Assembly: GCA_964362915.1 (NCBI GenBank)
Contig: CAYIGH010000002.1
Coordinates: 9,624 to 73,623, forward strand
Direction: 5' to 3'
Source: JAUSIK01 sp964362915
Lineage (GTDB): Archaea; Nanobdellota; Nanobdellia; Pacearchaeales; GW2011-AR1
DNA length: 64,000 bases
The notes under the pieces are model-generated. The model worked only from the letters and a program-made list of their open reading frames with translations. It made no database searches and had not been told where the DNA came from. This document shows, piece after piece, positions 1-8,899 of the stretch (position 1 is the first letter of the stretch; the number at the start of each line of letters is the position of its first letter). A program made the position numbers and the translations under genes.

Positions 1-548
1 CCAGAGAATCCATTAATATAGCTCTCAGCTCCATAAATGCCCTGTGCTTGGCAAAAACTCTTAGCTAATAAAATTTCATTAGCTAATTTTTCATTCTTTA
101 TCTTGCGCTTTACATAATTTACATGGAAATAGCTCAAATCAGTAACATTCCGTGCTTCTCTAGGTTTTTTTATTTTATAAACAGGTATAATCTCAAATAT
201 TACATTTTCTCTAAAAATCCTGAAATAATCTCTGCTCCCATGCAATCTTTCAAATTTAAATTTTTTCAATAGACTTGCTTTTTTTATAATCTTCTCCAGC
301 AAATCAGAAATATCCTGCAATCTCCAGTCAAATCTCACAAATATATCAATATCATATTTATCTCTTTTTAACAAAGTCCTCTTAGCAAAACTTCCACCTA
401 CAAAAACCTCTGCAGAAAGCTTCAGTCTTTTCATCTCGTTTTCTAATAAAGAAACAATAATTTTGGTTTTTTCTCGTAATTCATTTAATCCTTTTTCATT
501 AGGAAGTATTAGCTCCAGTTGTTCTTTTAATATTTTATTGATTTTCAT
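1..548 (-). CDS. cca: CCA-adding enzyme (archaeal class I), N-terminal part
   Basis: Runs off the left edge; about 182 codons are visible, starting at the ATG at 548-546. The translation carries the nucleotidyltransferase signature GGSFAKRTLL followed by a DIDIFVRF acidic pair, and further on FCQAQGIYGAES, which matches the conserved FCKAxGxYGAE segment of archaeal CCA tRNA nucleotidyltransferases. These enzymes add or repair the 3'-CCA of tRNA without a nucleic acid template. I translated it directly from the reverse complement. The C-terminal half, including the tail-binding domain, lies outside the window. The start is supported by a stop-rich AT stretch just upstream. Confidence 0.88.
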   Translation of the reverse strand, partial: MKINKILKEQLELILPNEKGLNELREKTKIIVSLLENEMKRLKLSAEVFVGGSFAKRTLLKRDKYDIDIFVRFDWRLQDISDLLEKIIKKASLLKKFKFERLHGSRDYFRIFRENVIFEIIPVYKIKKPREARNVTDLSYFHVNYVKRKIKNEKLANEILLAKSFCQAQGIYGAESYINGFS

Positions 549-591
549 ATATTAAAAAAGCCAATCTAGTTTTTAATCTTTCCTAATAAAA

Positions 592-1368
592 TTAGAATGC
601 CTGTCTCGGAGGACTAGGCGTGCTTAAAATAAGTACTTGTAGTCTATCAGAAGTTGTATCGCCATTTCCATTTGCAGGATCATTTCCAGTCAAACCAGGA
701 ACAAGACTCCAATTAATTAACATTGCATTATTAATTCCAGTTCTAGAAACAGATTCTTTAGCACACCATTCTCTCCACGCAGCTATATCACTTATTGATC
801 TTGACCCATCTATAGTATAAGGATTGCCTCCCCATCTAATAGGCCGATTCATAAGCCAACAATCAGGGGGGCTTTGAGTATCCCTATCAGTGCCCACATA
901 ATAATATTGAACAGCAACAGTGCCTTCTTGCGCAGTTATAGCCCCATCAATATTAGCATTCCCAGCAACATCCAATTTTTGCGAAGGAATTTTTCCTATT
1001 CCAACATTTCCACCAGAAGTAATGGTAACTCTATCTTGATCTCCCGCCTTTAAAATTAATTGTCTTATCCCATCACCCCCATTTAAATCCCCGACTAAAA
1101 TAGAGCTTAAATCAGAAGCTAAAGCACTCTGGCCGCCAACCCAAACACCATCTCTGACAAATATACTCCCTCCATCAACCCTAACAGCATCTCGGACATA
1201 GAGACTGCCTGGAATAATATCGTTCCAATTTATCTCTCCAACACTATGCCCAAAAACAGAAGGGTTATTAGTCCCATATGCCTGAACAAAAAGTAAAATG
1301 CCTAAAACTAATACAATTCCTAATAAAATCAAAAAATACCTTTTAGTAAGATTCACCTCTATTTTCAT
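592..1368 (-). CDS. secreted or membrane-anchored tail-fibre-like surface protein
   Basis: 258 aa. Residues 1-30 form a hydrophobic N-terminal anchor or signal (KRYFLILLGIVLVLGILLFV). The middle contains GNVGIGKIPSQKLDVAGNA, the 'VGIG..P..KLDVAGN' motif that precedes beta-structured stalks in phage tail-fibre and S74-peptidase-type surface proteins. A similar motif occurs in the protein at 14491-15072, so both may belong to one surface protein class. There is no catalytic domain I can name. It has its own TATA-like box inside the end of the next gene upstream. Confidence 0.6.
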   Translation of the reverse strand: MKIEVNLTKRYFLILLGIVLVLGILLFVQAYGTNNPSVFGHSVGEINWNDIIPGSLYVRDAVRVDGGSIFVRDGVWVGGQSALASDLSSILVGDLNGGDGIRQLILKAGDQDRVTITSGGNVGIGKIPSQKLDVAGNANIDGAITAQEGTVAVQYYYVGTDRDTQSPPDCWLMNRPIRWGGNPYTIDGSRSISDIAAWREWCAKESVSRTGINNAMLINWSLVPGLTGNDPANGNGDTTSDRLQVLILSTPSPPRQAF

Positions 1369-1387
1369 ATATAATTGAGCAGATTAG

Positions 1388-1400
1388 GTTTTAAATATCT
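1388..1400 (-). promoter_or_regulatory. TATA-like promoter of the surface protein gene
   Basis: Read on the minus strand the site is GATATTTAAAACC, about 25 nt before the ATG at 1368, so the transcript would be nearly leaderless. It overlaps the last codons of the oapC-like gene. Confidence 0.5.
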
Positions 1401-1777
1401 TTCTCCTCAGATTTTGTCAATGTAGAAAAATCAATAATATATTTCCCATCTTCAAGCTGATATACCTGCGGTTTTCCTGAAAATAATTTGGACAAATCAA
1501 GCAGATATTTGCCTTCTTTTAGCACTTTCACACTCTCAAAATCCAGGAATATCGGAGCTTCTTCATCTTTAATGCCTGCAATCTCGCGCACATCTTCCTC
1601 AATTTTCCTTCTTTCCTCCTCATTCAATTCAAAAGAAATTTCTTCTTTATTCATAGCAGGCAATTTTTCTTTCTTTATATAGAAGAAGAATTTTCTCCCG
1701 CAATTACCGCACCCTGTTAAAACTTCTTGAGAACCATCATCATAAATTTTAGAGCAATGAATACATTTATATGGCAT
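1391..1777 (-). CDS. oapC: OapC/ArvC-like zinc-ribbon protein
   Basis: 128 aa. The N-terminus carries a zinc ribbon (MPYKCIHCSKIYDDGSQ followed by GCGNCGRKFF), that is CxxC at residues 5-8 and 23-26, then an acidic linker and a C-terminal region ending near residue 120. The pattern matches the DUF2072 zinc-ribbon family (OapC, also called ArvC). Its neighbours at 1959-2354 (DUF2073, OapB) and 2360-2998 (Era-like GTPase, OapA) complete the conserved OapABC cluster. Identification rests on the motif plus this context. Confidence 0.75.
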   Translation of the reverse strand: MPYKCIHCSKIYDDGSQEVLTGCGNCGRKFFFYIKKEKLPAMNKEEISFELNEEERRKIEEDVREIAGIKDEEAPIFLDFESVKVLKEGKYLLDLSKLFSGKPQVYQLEDGKYIIDFSTLTKSEEKDI

Positions 1778-1931
1778 ATATAGAAAAGAACTTTGAGATT
1801 AATAAATATTTATGTATATTAATTCCCGCTAATAAATTAGTCCAAATAAATAAAGCGCAATTTCTTTCTTGCTTAAGTCAGAATAACTTTCCTTTAAAAC
1901 AACTCATCAAGGAAAAGGCAGGCAAATAAAA

Positions 1932-1949
1932 TTTATCCCCTTGGATAAA
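1932..1949 (-). terminator. possible hairpin terminator after oapB
   Basis: On the minus strand a 7-bp stem (TTTATCC/GGATAAA) with a 4-nt loop is followed by TTTTATTTG, just downstream of the oapB stop codon at 1959. It may separate oapA-oapB from oapC transcription. Confidence 0.35.
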
Positions 1950-1958
1950 CTCCTTTTA

Positions 1959-2354
1959 CTAACTCAACAGCAGCTCAATTTTCTTAGGATCTTTTTTAAT
2001 CTCTTTTATTATAGAAGCAGGCCCAATTACTGTCAAAGCACTGCTGTCTCCAACAAGTCTCTTGGCAATTCCATATTTCATTTTAACAAATAAACTCTCC
2101 CGCCTTATATCAGGTGCTATAACAGCTAATTCAATACCTTTAAAATTCCTAACATGATCTACCATTGCCATAGTGTCTTCAATTAATCTTGCTTCTTCCT
2201 CAGGCCTTAATCTTCCATGAAATATTACAATTTTATTTCCAAGCACCAGACTCAAAATTTTTTTAACTCTTTCTGCTATGCCCATGTCCCTGACTTCAGA
2301 ATACTGCATGACATGTATTCTCAACCCCTTCAATCTACTGCTTCTTTCTGCCAT
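1959..2354 (-). CDS. oapB: OapB/ArvB family protein (DUF2073)
   Basis: 131 aa, single compact domain without membrane segments. It starts 5 nt after the stop codon of the GTPase gene at 2360, so the two are clearly cotranscribed. The family (DUF2073) is confined to Archaea and is found beside an Era-like GTPase and a DUF2072 zinc-ribbon protein. In haloarchaea the trio is called OapABC. The same proteins have been linked to extracellular vesicle formation as ArvABC. The biochemical role of this subunit is not known to me. Confidence 0.75.
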   Translation of the reverse strand: MAERSSRLKGLRIHVMQYSEVRDMGIAERVKKILSLVLGNKIVIFHGRLRPEEEARLIEDTMAMVDHVRNFKGIELAVIAPDIRRESLFVKMKYGIAKRLVGDSSALTVIGPASIIKEIKKDPKKIELLLS

Positions 2355-2359
2355 CTTTT

Positions 2360-2998
2360 TTATATTTTTTTCGCTAATCTAAATAGTGACTCATAAAATT
2401 CATCCATATTAGTATTATCTCTTGCTGAAATTCCAACAACCTCATATTCAGGAAATGCTGCCTGTAATCTCTTAATATTTGATTTTTTCAAATCTATCTT
2501 ATTTGCCGCTATCAGTACAGGAGTTTTCCTGGCTACAAGGTTTCCTATTATTGTGATATTTACTTGAGAATATGGATTTTCAGAAGAATCCAAGACAATA
2601 ACAACAGCATCCATATCATCAAGCCATTTTATAGAATCTATGATTCCTTGCGTAGCTTCTTTAGCTCTTTTTTTAGCCTCGCCCCTTTTTAGCCCATATT
2701 TCAAAAAATCCTCATAATCTATTTTAGTAGCAATTCCAGGCGTATCCACTATTTTAAAAGTCAATGTCTTGCCTTTGTATTTTATCTCGACCTTCTCTTT
2801 AAACTGCACCGCTCTTGTTTCATGCGGAATATTGCTTACCTTACCTATCTCTTCTCCTGTCCAATCTTTACATATTAAATTCGCGAGACTGGTTTTGCCG
2901 CTGTTCGGAGGGCCATAAAACCCTATTTTTATATTTTCTCTTTTTCTAAAAAGACTAAAGAGGATTCGTTTTGAGAAATTTTTCAATATCTTTATCAT
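2360..2998 (-). CDS. oapA: Era-like small GTPase OapA/ArvA
   Basis: 212 aa GTPase. The G1 loop is at residues 29-37 (GPPNSGKTS), G3 at 85-88 (DTPG), G4 at 166-169 (NKID) and G5 at 191-193 (SAR). A basic stretch of about 20 residues precedes the G domain (KRILFSLFRKREN). The combination with adjacent OapB and OapC homologues identifies it as the OapA/ArvA GTPase. Reports in Euryarchaeota link this GTPase to formation of extracellular vesicles; a role in this organism is inference. It is probably the first gene of an oapA-oapB unit. Confidence 0.8.
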   Translation of the reverse strand: MIKILKNFSKRILFSLFRKRENIKIGFYGPPNSGKTSLANLICKDWTGEEIGKVSNIPHETRAVQFKEKVEIKYKGKTLTFKIVDTPGIATKIDYEDFLKYGLKRGEAKKRAKEATQGIIDSIKWLDDMDAVVIVLDSSENPYSQVNITIIGNLVARKTPVLIAANKIDLKKSNIKRLQAAFPEYEVVGISARDNTNMDEFYESLFRLAKKI

Positions 2999-3004
2999 AA
3001 TATT

Positions 3005-5692
3005 TTAGAAACTAGGGCGTTTAATAAATCTTGCGTCAACTACTCCTGCCTGTCTTTTAGCTATTTCTTGTCTAACTTTCCTATTTTCAAACGTCTTAAA
3101 TATAGGTATCTCCCACATTCCTGTTCTTCTTCCATCAATTTTATTAAATGCATAATTAATTCTCTCGCTGGTCCAGCCAGAATTTTTGAGTTTCTTCTTT
3201 ATCTCGCTATCACCAAGTCCAGCCACTCTGGAATTATAAATAAAATTAATTAAATTATATAGATCTTGTTTATTCTTAAATAAATGATTCTCATAATTTC
3301 TTTTATACCATTCCTGCAGCATGATATATCCAATAATTGTAATAATTAATAAAGCAGCAAGCCATAATATTAACCTTGTCCATGGAAAAGGAATCTTGCA
3401 TTTTTCATCATTAGGGTCGCAAATTGGTTTTTCTTCGCCTTGCAATACAAAACTATCAATTCCAGGAGAAATATAAGCTCCAAGAGCAGCAACATCAACT
3501 TCTCCTTCAAGATAGAATTCTATATTGCCTATATCTTCGTCAATAGGAATATACGCAGCAGCACCCTCTCCTATCTTTTGTTGGCCGTAATTACTTTGGA
3601 AATTAATACTTTCAAAAGGATAATCAATAAACAAATAGGAATCCTCAACAGTTTCAGAAATAGGAGTCATCTTTAAAATAAATCTAGTTAATATATCTTC
3701 CTTGCCTCTATCAGAAAATTTAGAAATAACATTAAAGCTAACACTAGAGCTATAATGCTTGCTCATCCATTCTACAATTTGTCTTTGCAATTCATTATTA
3801 TCTTCAGTATCTTTTTCAGATATTTCTTCTATATAACCAATATCAATATTATCAAAGCCAACAGCAAGCGGCAAATTTCCTTGTTTCGTAATAGATACAC
3901 TGACAGGCACATCTAAATCTAAAAGCGCATCAATAATCTCAATGTAGTTTGCATCAGAACTAGCATTTTTAAATTTAGTTTCAAGTTCAGTCAATGTCGC
4001 CCCTAATTCTCCTAAATCTAAAATTTCTAAAATTGGCTCTTTTAAAGAAGAAGGAAAACTATCTATCTGCCTAGTTACATTTGTAAGACGCGACCTATAA
4101 TTTCTCAATGTCTGATTAGCTGATTCTTGAGGATTTCCAGCAATAATATCAAAGCCCTTAACTGCGCTTGTGCCGTCTTTTCTAAACAATTCAACTTTTA
4201 AACGATAAGTTTTTGCTTCTTTGTAAGTATGCCTGATTTTCGCACCACTAACTTCCTCAATAGTCCCATCGCCAAAATCCCACTTTGAGCGGGTTATATT
4301 AAAAGAACTAACTGCTTCAAATACTGTAGATAGTCCAATAAAAGCAAATCTCGGCTTAATAGAGAAATCAAAGCTTTCAGCAACAGTTATATTCTCTTCA
4401 AATAATAATTTGCTTTCCAAGTATAATTGAAATACTGTTTTATTCTTCGTTCCAAATGGGATAATAAAATTAGCAGGTTCTAAATTTATTTTTATAGGAT
4501 TAGATGTTAAGGTAACAGGAGTAACTGACAATTCATATATTTTTTTATAACTATCTTCATCAACAGTTAAGCCGCCATCTCTAAATAAAAACTCTATATC
4601 ACTAAACTTCATAATCTGCGCAGGCCCCTTTATTTTTATAGGAATAACACACTGAGTAGTGCATTTAACATTTCCATTATCATCTAAATCATAATTTTCT
4701 AGTAAATAATCATAAACATCATCTTCTAAAGAAAGCCCATATAGCTCTTCATATAAGCCGGTATTAACCTCTATTTTTGCTTTATCATATTGCAATTGTC
4801 TGGCAAAAATCTCAAAATCCTTGCCAAGACTCCCGCACAGAGGCGCCTTATTTTCTGTTCTTATCTTATAGTTAGGGCTTCCAGAAGAAGTATAATCCAT
4901 GCTTTCAATGCAAACACTATAATTGCCTTGGTAAGGAATAGCCTGAACAATACAATCAAGCTCTTGCTCTTTTTCTGTATGTTCAGGTAAGATACATGAC
5001 GCACTATTACCCTCTAAATTAGATAAAGTCATTCTTAATCTGCCTTTTCCTTTTGTGCTATTAGTTATTTTAGCTCCTATTCTGTAAGCAGGAGCAGAAT
5101 TTACTTTTATTGTCTCACAAATTTCAAAGTCTTCAATAATAACGCTGGAATACTGCTCTGCTTGTTTATCAAAACAGCCATATGAATTGGAAGAGCAGGA
5201 AACATCTTTATAAGAATTACTCATTAAAATATTTTTTCCATCATCTAAAATATCTATCTCAAGTGGGCTCTCGCATGATTCCGAAAGGCCGCTTTCAACA
5301 CTAAATTCTAGAAAATTTATTTCATCAATACTGCCCCCTGAAATTTTCAATCCAATAATTTTCTCTTTATCAATATTAATCTCACTAGCACTATTTTCAG
5401 TGTTGTATCCCTCAATGCAATTTCTTGTATTGCACTTATATTCTCTATCTTCTTCAAAATTATTTTTCTTAAGCAAATCCAGCAAACTTACATTGCCAAT
5501 AAAATTGCTCTTTATTATAGAATCAGCAGGTTCATTGTTAAAACTAACGTTAACACTTCCTTTTATATTTTCACCAGCCCGGTAATTTTTCTGCAAATCG
5601 TTTCCGTAATACTTAAAAACCGCACTAGCAAAACTAAGGCCCCATAAAATACAAAAAATAAGGGCAAAAGCAACTATCTCTCTCTTTTTCAT
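3005..5692 (-). CDS. large secreted membrane protein with PKD domain
   Basis: About 895 aa from the chosen start. I start at the ATG at 5692 (MKKREIVAFALIF...), which gives a clean signal peptide and sits 20 nt after a TATA-like box; an in-frame ATG 69 nt upstream would bury the signal peptide. Most of the protein is a predicted extracellular beta-rich region. A PKD-type domain lies near residues 450-530 (key motif WDFGDGT near 467). A single membrane span follows near residues 769-791 (RLILWLAALLIITIIGYIML), then about 100 cytoplasmic residues. Probably an envelope or adhesion protein; the exact role is unknown. Confidence 0.7.
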   Translation of the reverse strand: MKKREIVAFALIFCILWGLSFASAVFKYYGNDLQKNYRAGENIKGSVNVSFNNEPADSIIKSNFIGNVSLLDLLKKNNFEEDREYKCNTRNCIEGYNTENSASEINIDKEKIIGLKISGGSIDEINFLEFSVESGLSESCESPLEIDILDDGKNILMSNSYKDVSCSSNSYGCFDKQAEQYSSVIIEDFEICETIKVNSAPAYRIGAKITNSTKGKGRLRMTLSNLEGNSASCILPEHTEKEQELDCIVQAIPYQGNYSVCIESMDYTSSGSPNYKIRTENKAPLCGSLGKDFEIFARQLQYDKAKIEVNTGLYEELYGLSLEDDVYDYLLENYDLDDNGNVKCTTQCVIPIKIKGPAQIMKFSDIEFLFRDGGLTVDEDSYKKIYELSVTPVTLTSNPIKINLEPANFIIPFGTKNKTVFQLYLESKLLFEENITVAESFDFSIKPRFAFIGLSTVFEAVSSFNITRSKWDFGDGTIEEVSGAKIRHTYKEAKTYRLKVELFRKDGTSAVKGFDIIAGNPQESANQTLRNYRSRLTNVTRQIDSFPSSLKEPILEILDLGELGATLTELETKFKNASSDANYIEIIDALLDLDVPVSVSITKQGNLPLAVGFDNIDIGYIEEISEKDTEDNNELQRQIVEWMSKHYSSSVSFNVISKFSDRGKEDILTRFILKMTPISETVEDSYLFIDYPFESINFQSNYGQQKIGEGAAAYIPIDEDIGNIEFYLEGEVDVAALGAYISPGIDSFVLQGEEKPICDPNDEKCKIPFPWTRLILWLAALLIITIIGYIMLQEWYKRNYENHLFKNKQDLYNLINFIYNSRVAGLGDSEIKKKLKNSGWTSERINYAFNKIDGRRTGMWEIPIFKTFENRKVRQEIAKRQAGVVDARFIKRPSF

Positions 5693-5710
5693 GCTATTGA
5701 GTATATAATT

Positions 5711-5723
5711 ATATTTAAAAACC
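5711..5723 (-). promoter_or_regulatory. TATA-like promoter of the PKD membrane protein
   Basis: GGTTTTTAAATAT on the minus strand, about 25 nt before the ATG at 5692. It abuts the true stop codon (5724-5726) of the upstream gene. Confidence 0.5.
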
Positions 5724-7601
5724 TTAACTTCTATGAAAATCAAACTTTCTTCTTTTAACAATGATAAGCATATAAATAACTAAGAAAACCAGAGCACTAA
5801 TTAAAAACTGGCTTATTCCAAAAAAAGGAANNNNNNNNNNNNNNNNNNNNNNNNNNNNNNNNNNNNNNNNNNNNNNNNNNNNNNNNNNNNNNNNNNNNNN
5901 NNNNNNNNNNNNNNNNNNNNNNNNNNNNNNATAACTAAGAAAACCAGAGCACTAATTAAAAACTGGCTTATTCCAAAAAAAGGAAGCAGTAAACTTACTG
6001 GCCCGCATGATAATTGTATAGGTGATTGTTCAGGACATTCTATATCAGCCTCTGCTATTTGCTGGACATTACAATTTTGTAAATTATCAAATGTTCTAGA
6101 AAGCGTTATTGTCTGTTCATCATTAATGCAGGTTCCTTCTTGATAATCATACTCACAGTTAGGTGTACAAATAGGTTCGCCAGGGCTTCCTGTAGGAAAA
6201 CTAATACTATGGCTAGAGTCAAAACCGCATTCATTATTCTCCCATTTGCAGGAGCAAACAGTTTTAATAGTTCTTCCATTAGAATCAATAGTTTCTTCAT
6301 TGCACCCTATTCCAAATTGATCTTGGAAGTTTGAATCTGCCAGATTATAAGAAGGATCATTTCCTAATTGATTTCCTAAATCGCTATTGCATGCCCCTTC
6401 TTGCGAAGGATTATTAGGCAAAGTAGATACATATGCGGGATCATTATAAAGTTTACATCCAACATCTCCAGAAGGAGGCTCAACTATCTCTTCTCCAAGA
6501 AGCAAGGTTTGACTTTGTTCCTGATAAGATGGAGTTGCACTTGCGATAAAATATAATTCCAAGGGGGCTATTTCCAAAAAGTCATCTCCAAGATTATAAT
6601 CATTTGGCCCTATAGTCCATGTATATTTTGCAGTTGCCCCAATGGCATTTGTTGTAAATGTTGCTATTTCCTGATCAGGTCTTGGGAAGTCATTATCTAA
6701 AACAACAAAACTAACACTAGCGCTATCAGGCACACCTTCAGCAATAAGATGCACCGTAGCTCCGATTCCAACTCTAAATCTATCCGGCAATTCGCTGTCA
6801 CTCGTATCTGCCCAGTAAGCCCTGGCATTTCCAGGAGGCTGTCCTCCATTAGTTTCATCATTATCATTAGCATCAGAACATCCAGGATCAGCCAAGTCAA
6901 TTAATCCGTCATTATCATTATCTATTCCATCAGAGCATTGTGGCTCTTCATTATTATCTCCAGGATTATTATCACAATCAGGATCAGCCAAGTCAATTAA
7001 TCCGTCATTATCATTATCTATTCCATCAGAGCANNNNNNNNNNNNNNNNNNNNNNNNNNNNNNNNNNNNNNNNNNNNNNNNNNNNNNNNNNNNNNNNNNN
7101 NNNNNNNNNNNNNNNNNNNNNNNNNNNNNNNNNTTGTGAAGGCCCTATTCCAGGAGCACTGCAGCAAATTAAATAATTATAGTCTGTTCCACTAGCAAGC
7201 TCCAGATGAGCATTAGTTTGAGAAGACAATCTAACAACAACTCTTTCATTTGCAGCGCAAGATGTATCTAAACGGCAGTTCAAATTACCATAGCAAACTT
7301 CTTCTGCATAATTTGTTCCTTGAGGGTCTTCTGCATGTGCATTAGTAACTCCAGAAAGCCGCAATACTCTATTATTGCCATTGCAAATGTTATTCCCATT
7401 GCCATTCTGTCCAAAAATATCATCATAGCATATCTTTACATTATAACTGCCTTGATTAAAAAGTTGAGCATGCGCATTCGTAGAAGAACCCAACTGCAAA
7501 ATAACTTGATCAATTGCACAATGATTAGTAGCGCTGGCCAAACTAGTAAAAACACCTAAAAACACCAGAATAAATAATGTTATAATAATCCTCTTTTTCA
7601 T
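5724..7601 (-). CDS. secreted TNAH-repeat / DGIDNDNDG-repeat membrane protein, interrupted by two assembly gaps
   Basis: I read this as one gene of about 540 aa. Residues 1-24 form a signal peptide. Three repeats of roughly 45 residues follow, each with a TNAH motif (residues 41-44, 86-89, 129-132) and a Cys-containing end. After the right gap come two DGIDNDNDGLIDLADP repeats, an Ig-like beta region, a Cys-rich region, and a C-terminal membrane span ending in a basic tail (KRRKFDFHRS). Removing the 100 Ns at 7034-7133 puts both flanks in the same frame (GPSQ joined to CSDG). Removing the 55-bp duplicate beside 5831-5930 restores the membrane span and the stop at 5724. The number of repeats across the right gap is uncertain. 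Confidence 0.65.
5776..5830. repeat. 55-bp contig-end duplicate, left copy
   Basis: Identical to 5931-5985 on the other side of the 100-N gap. The reading frame is continuous if one copy and the Ns are removed, so this is an unmerged contig overlap and not biology. Confidence 0.9.
5831..5930. other. 100-N scaffold gap, probably of negative length
   Basis: Exactly 100 Ns flanked by the same 55 bp on both sides (5776-5830 and 5931-5985). The real sequence most likely has one copy and no gap. Confidence 0.9.
5931..5985. repeat. 55-bp contig-end duplicate, right copy
   Basis: Identical to 5776-5830. This copy continues directly into the coding sequence upstream in the gene. Confidence 0.9.
6883..6937 (-). 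repeat. 55-bp intragenic repeat coding for DGIDNDNDGLIDLADP, copy 1
   Basis: Identical to 6979-7033. It encodes an Asp-rich motif typical of calcium-binding linker repeats in secreted proteins. The second copy ends exactly at the right assembly gap. Confidence 0.9.
6979..7033 (-). repeat. 55-bp intragenic repeat coding for DGIDNDNDGLIDLADP, copy 2
   Basis: Identical to 6883-6937 and directly next to the gap, so it explains why the assembly stopped here. More copies could be collapsed. Confidence 0.9.
7034..7133. other. 100-N scaffold gap at a repeat
   Basis: Lies inside the reading frame of the 5724-7601 gene. The flanks are in frame if the gap is zero or a multiple of three, so the true length may be zero or some number of repeat units. 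Confidence 0.85.
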
Positions 7602-7641
7602 TTTATTAAAAGTAAACAGAACTTTATAAAGATTTGCGACT

Positions 7642-8073
7642 CTATTTTTCCCATATATAAATCCTCACTGTTTTAGGATTAAACACTGTTAAGCTTGCGC
7701 TAACTACTCTTTCAGCAGAATAAACAGACGCAGTTAAATCAGAAGGATAGCCCCTTATATCATTGCATATTTTATCATTCATATCACATATAGTTGTATT
7801 ATGGTTAAGATTAGCATTTGGCAATTTTTCTTTTAATACAGCTATTATCAAATCTTCAGCTTCCCTGTTAGCAGAATCATCACTCAATATTTTCTCTCTT
7901 ATTGTCTCATTTTTTGCTATTTCTTGAAGAATAGGGAGAAGCTTTTCTCGTATATCATTTTTTTCTATTATTTCTTGTTTGTTTATCAAAAGCAATATCG
8001 CTCCTGCCAAGATTAAAATAGCAGTTACAGATTCAATTACTCTCCATATCCCGCTCTTATTCATTTTCACCAT
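7642..8073 (-). CDS. membrane-anchored pilin-like small protein
   Basis: 143 aa. An N-terminal hydrophobic helix (ESVTAILILAGAILLLI, about residues 13-29) is followed by a soluble domain with one Cys pair, a layout like archaeal pilin or pseudopilin proteins. The start at 8073 overlaps the end of the upstream gene by 7 bp; a second ATG at 8064 would avoid the overlap and give the same helix. No family is recognised. Pairing with the next gene suggests that both are minor components of an envelope filament or complex. Confidence 0.5.
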   Translation of the reverse strand: MVKMNKSGIWRVIESVTAILILAGAILLLINKQEIIEKNDIREKLLPILQEIAKNETIREKILSDDSANREAEDLIIAVLKEKLPNANLNHNTTICDMNDKICNDIRGYPSDLTASVYSAERVVSASLTVFNPKTVRIYIWEK

Positions 8074-8849
8074 ACCCTCACAATAAAATCTGCAAAGACA
8101 ATCTTCCCCATTTTATCAGGACTTATATTTCGCAGAACTTCAATTCTTTTACTGCTGGAAAAAACAGCAATTCCTTTAGGAATGCTTATATTAGGCTCTA
8201 TTTTATCTATGTTATCAAATAATATTCCAAATCCAAAATTAACCCTATTTGGAAGATTAAAAGACTGCTTAAGTCTTTGATAATCATCGCCGCTTCTCTC
8301 ATAAATGTTCTTTAATTCAACAATTCTTTTTTCAGACACAACTTTAATTTTATTGGATGTTCCTATTTCATATAGCTCTTCTCCATTTGCAGGAACCAAA
8401 ACATTACCATCTAATAGAGAGGGATTAGAATAAGGATCAATATCTTCTGAAAATTTTATAAGAGCAAATCCTTCATCCCCTTCAAATCCATACAAACTAT
8501 CTTCTAATTTAATTCTTATTATGTTTGGATTGTTTAATTCTCTTCTAGAAGGTACATTCTCGCCAAGATAGTTCTCAACCCGTGCATTCTTGTTAACATC
8601 CACATCTCTAACCTCAATCTCCAAAACTTTTCCTATCTCGCTTCTGGTTTGAGGATTAAGCTTTATAGAATAGCTTTCTAAATCAACACTGGCATTCTTG
8701 CTAATCTCAGTTATAGCATATGCTAAAGAGGATTCTATCAATCTAGATCCTTCAAAAGGACTAAAAAAATAAAGTGCAAATATAACAAATCCTATAAATA
8801 TCAAAAAAGATAGTATAACCTCAATATGGCTTATTCCCTCTTTATTCAT
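8067..8849 (-). CDS. membrane-anchored pilin-like protein
   Basis: 260 aa. The N-terminus MNKEGISHIEVILSFLIFIG places a Glu at the head of a hydrophobic helix (residues 10-29), as in type IV pilin-like proteins. The remaining 230 residues are predicted soluble and beta-rich. First gene of a two-gene unit with 7642-8073. The unit is divergent from the methyltransferase gene at 8900, and the shared 50-bp region carries AT-rich promoter-like sequence on both strands. The pilin assignment is by N-terminal pattern only. Confidence 0.5.
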   Translation of the reverse strand: MNKEGISHIEVILSFLIFIGFVIFALYFFSPFEGSRLIESSLAYAITEISKNASVDLESYSIKLNPQTRSEIGKVLEIEVRDVDVNKNARVENYLGENVPSRRELNNPNIIRIKLEDSLYGFEGDEGFALIKFSEDIDPYSNPSLLDGNVLVPANGEELYEIGTSNKIKVVSEKRIVELKNIYERSGDDYQRLKQSFNLPNRVNFGFGILFDNIDKIEPNISIPKGIAVFSSSKRIEVLRNISPDKMGKIVFADFIVRVW

Positions 8850-8899
8850 GACTCAAAATAAACTTATAGATTTATATAACTTATCCTATTATTCCTTTT

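Noticed and set aside
5813..7601. Treating the gap-split frames as two separate genes
   Set aside because: Frames agree when the Ns are removed, and the left gap is a duplicate contig end.
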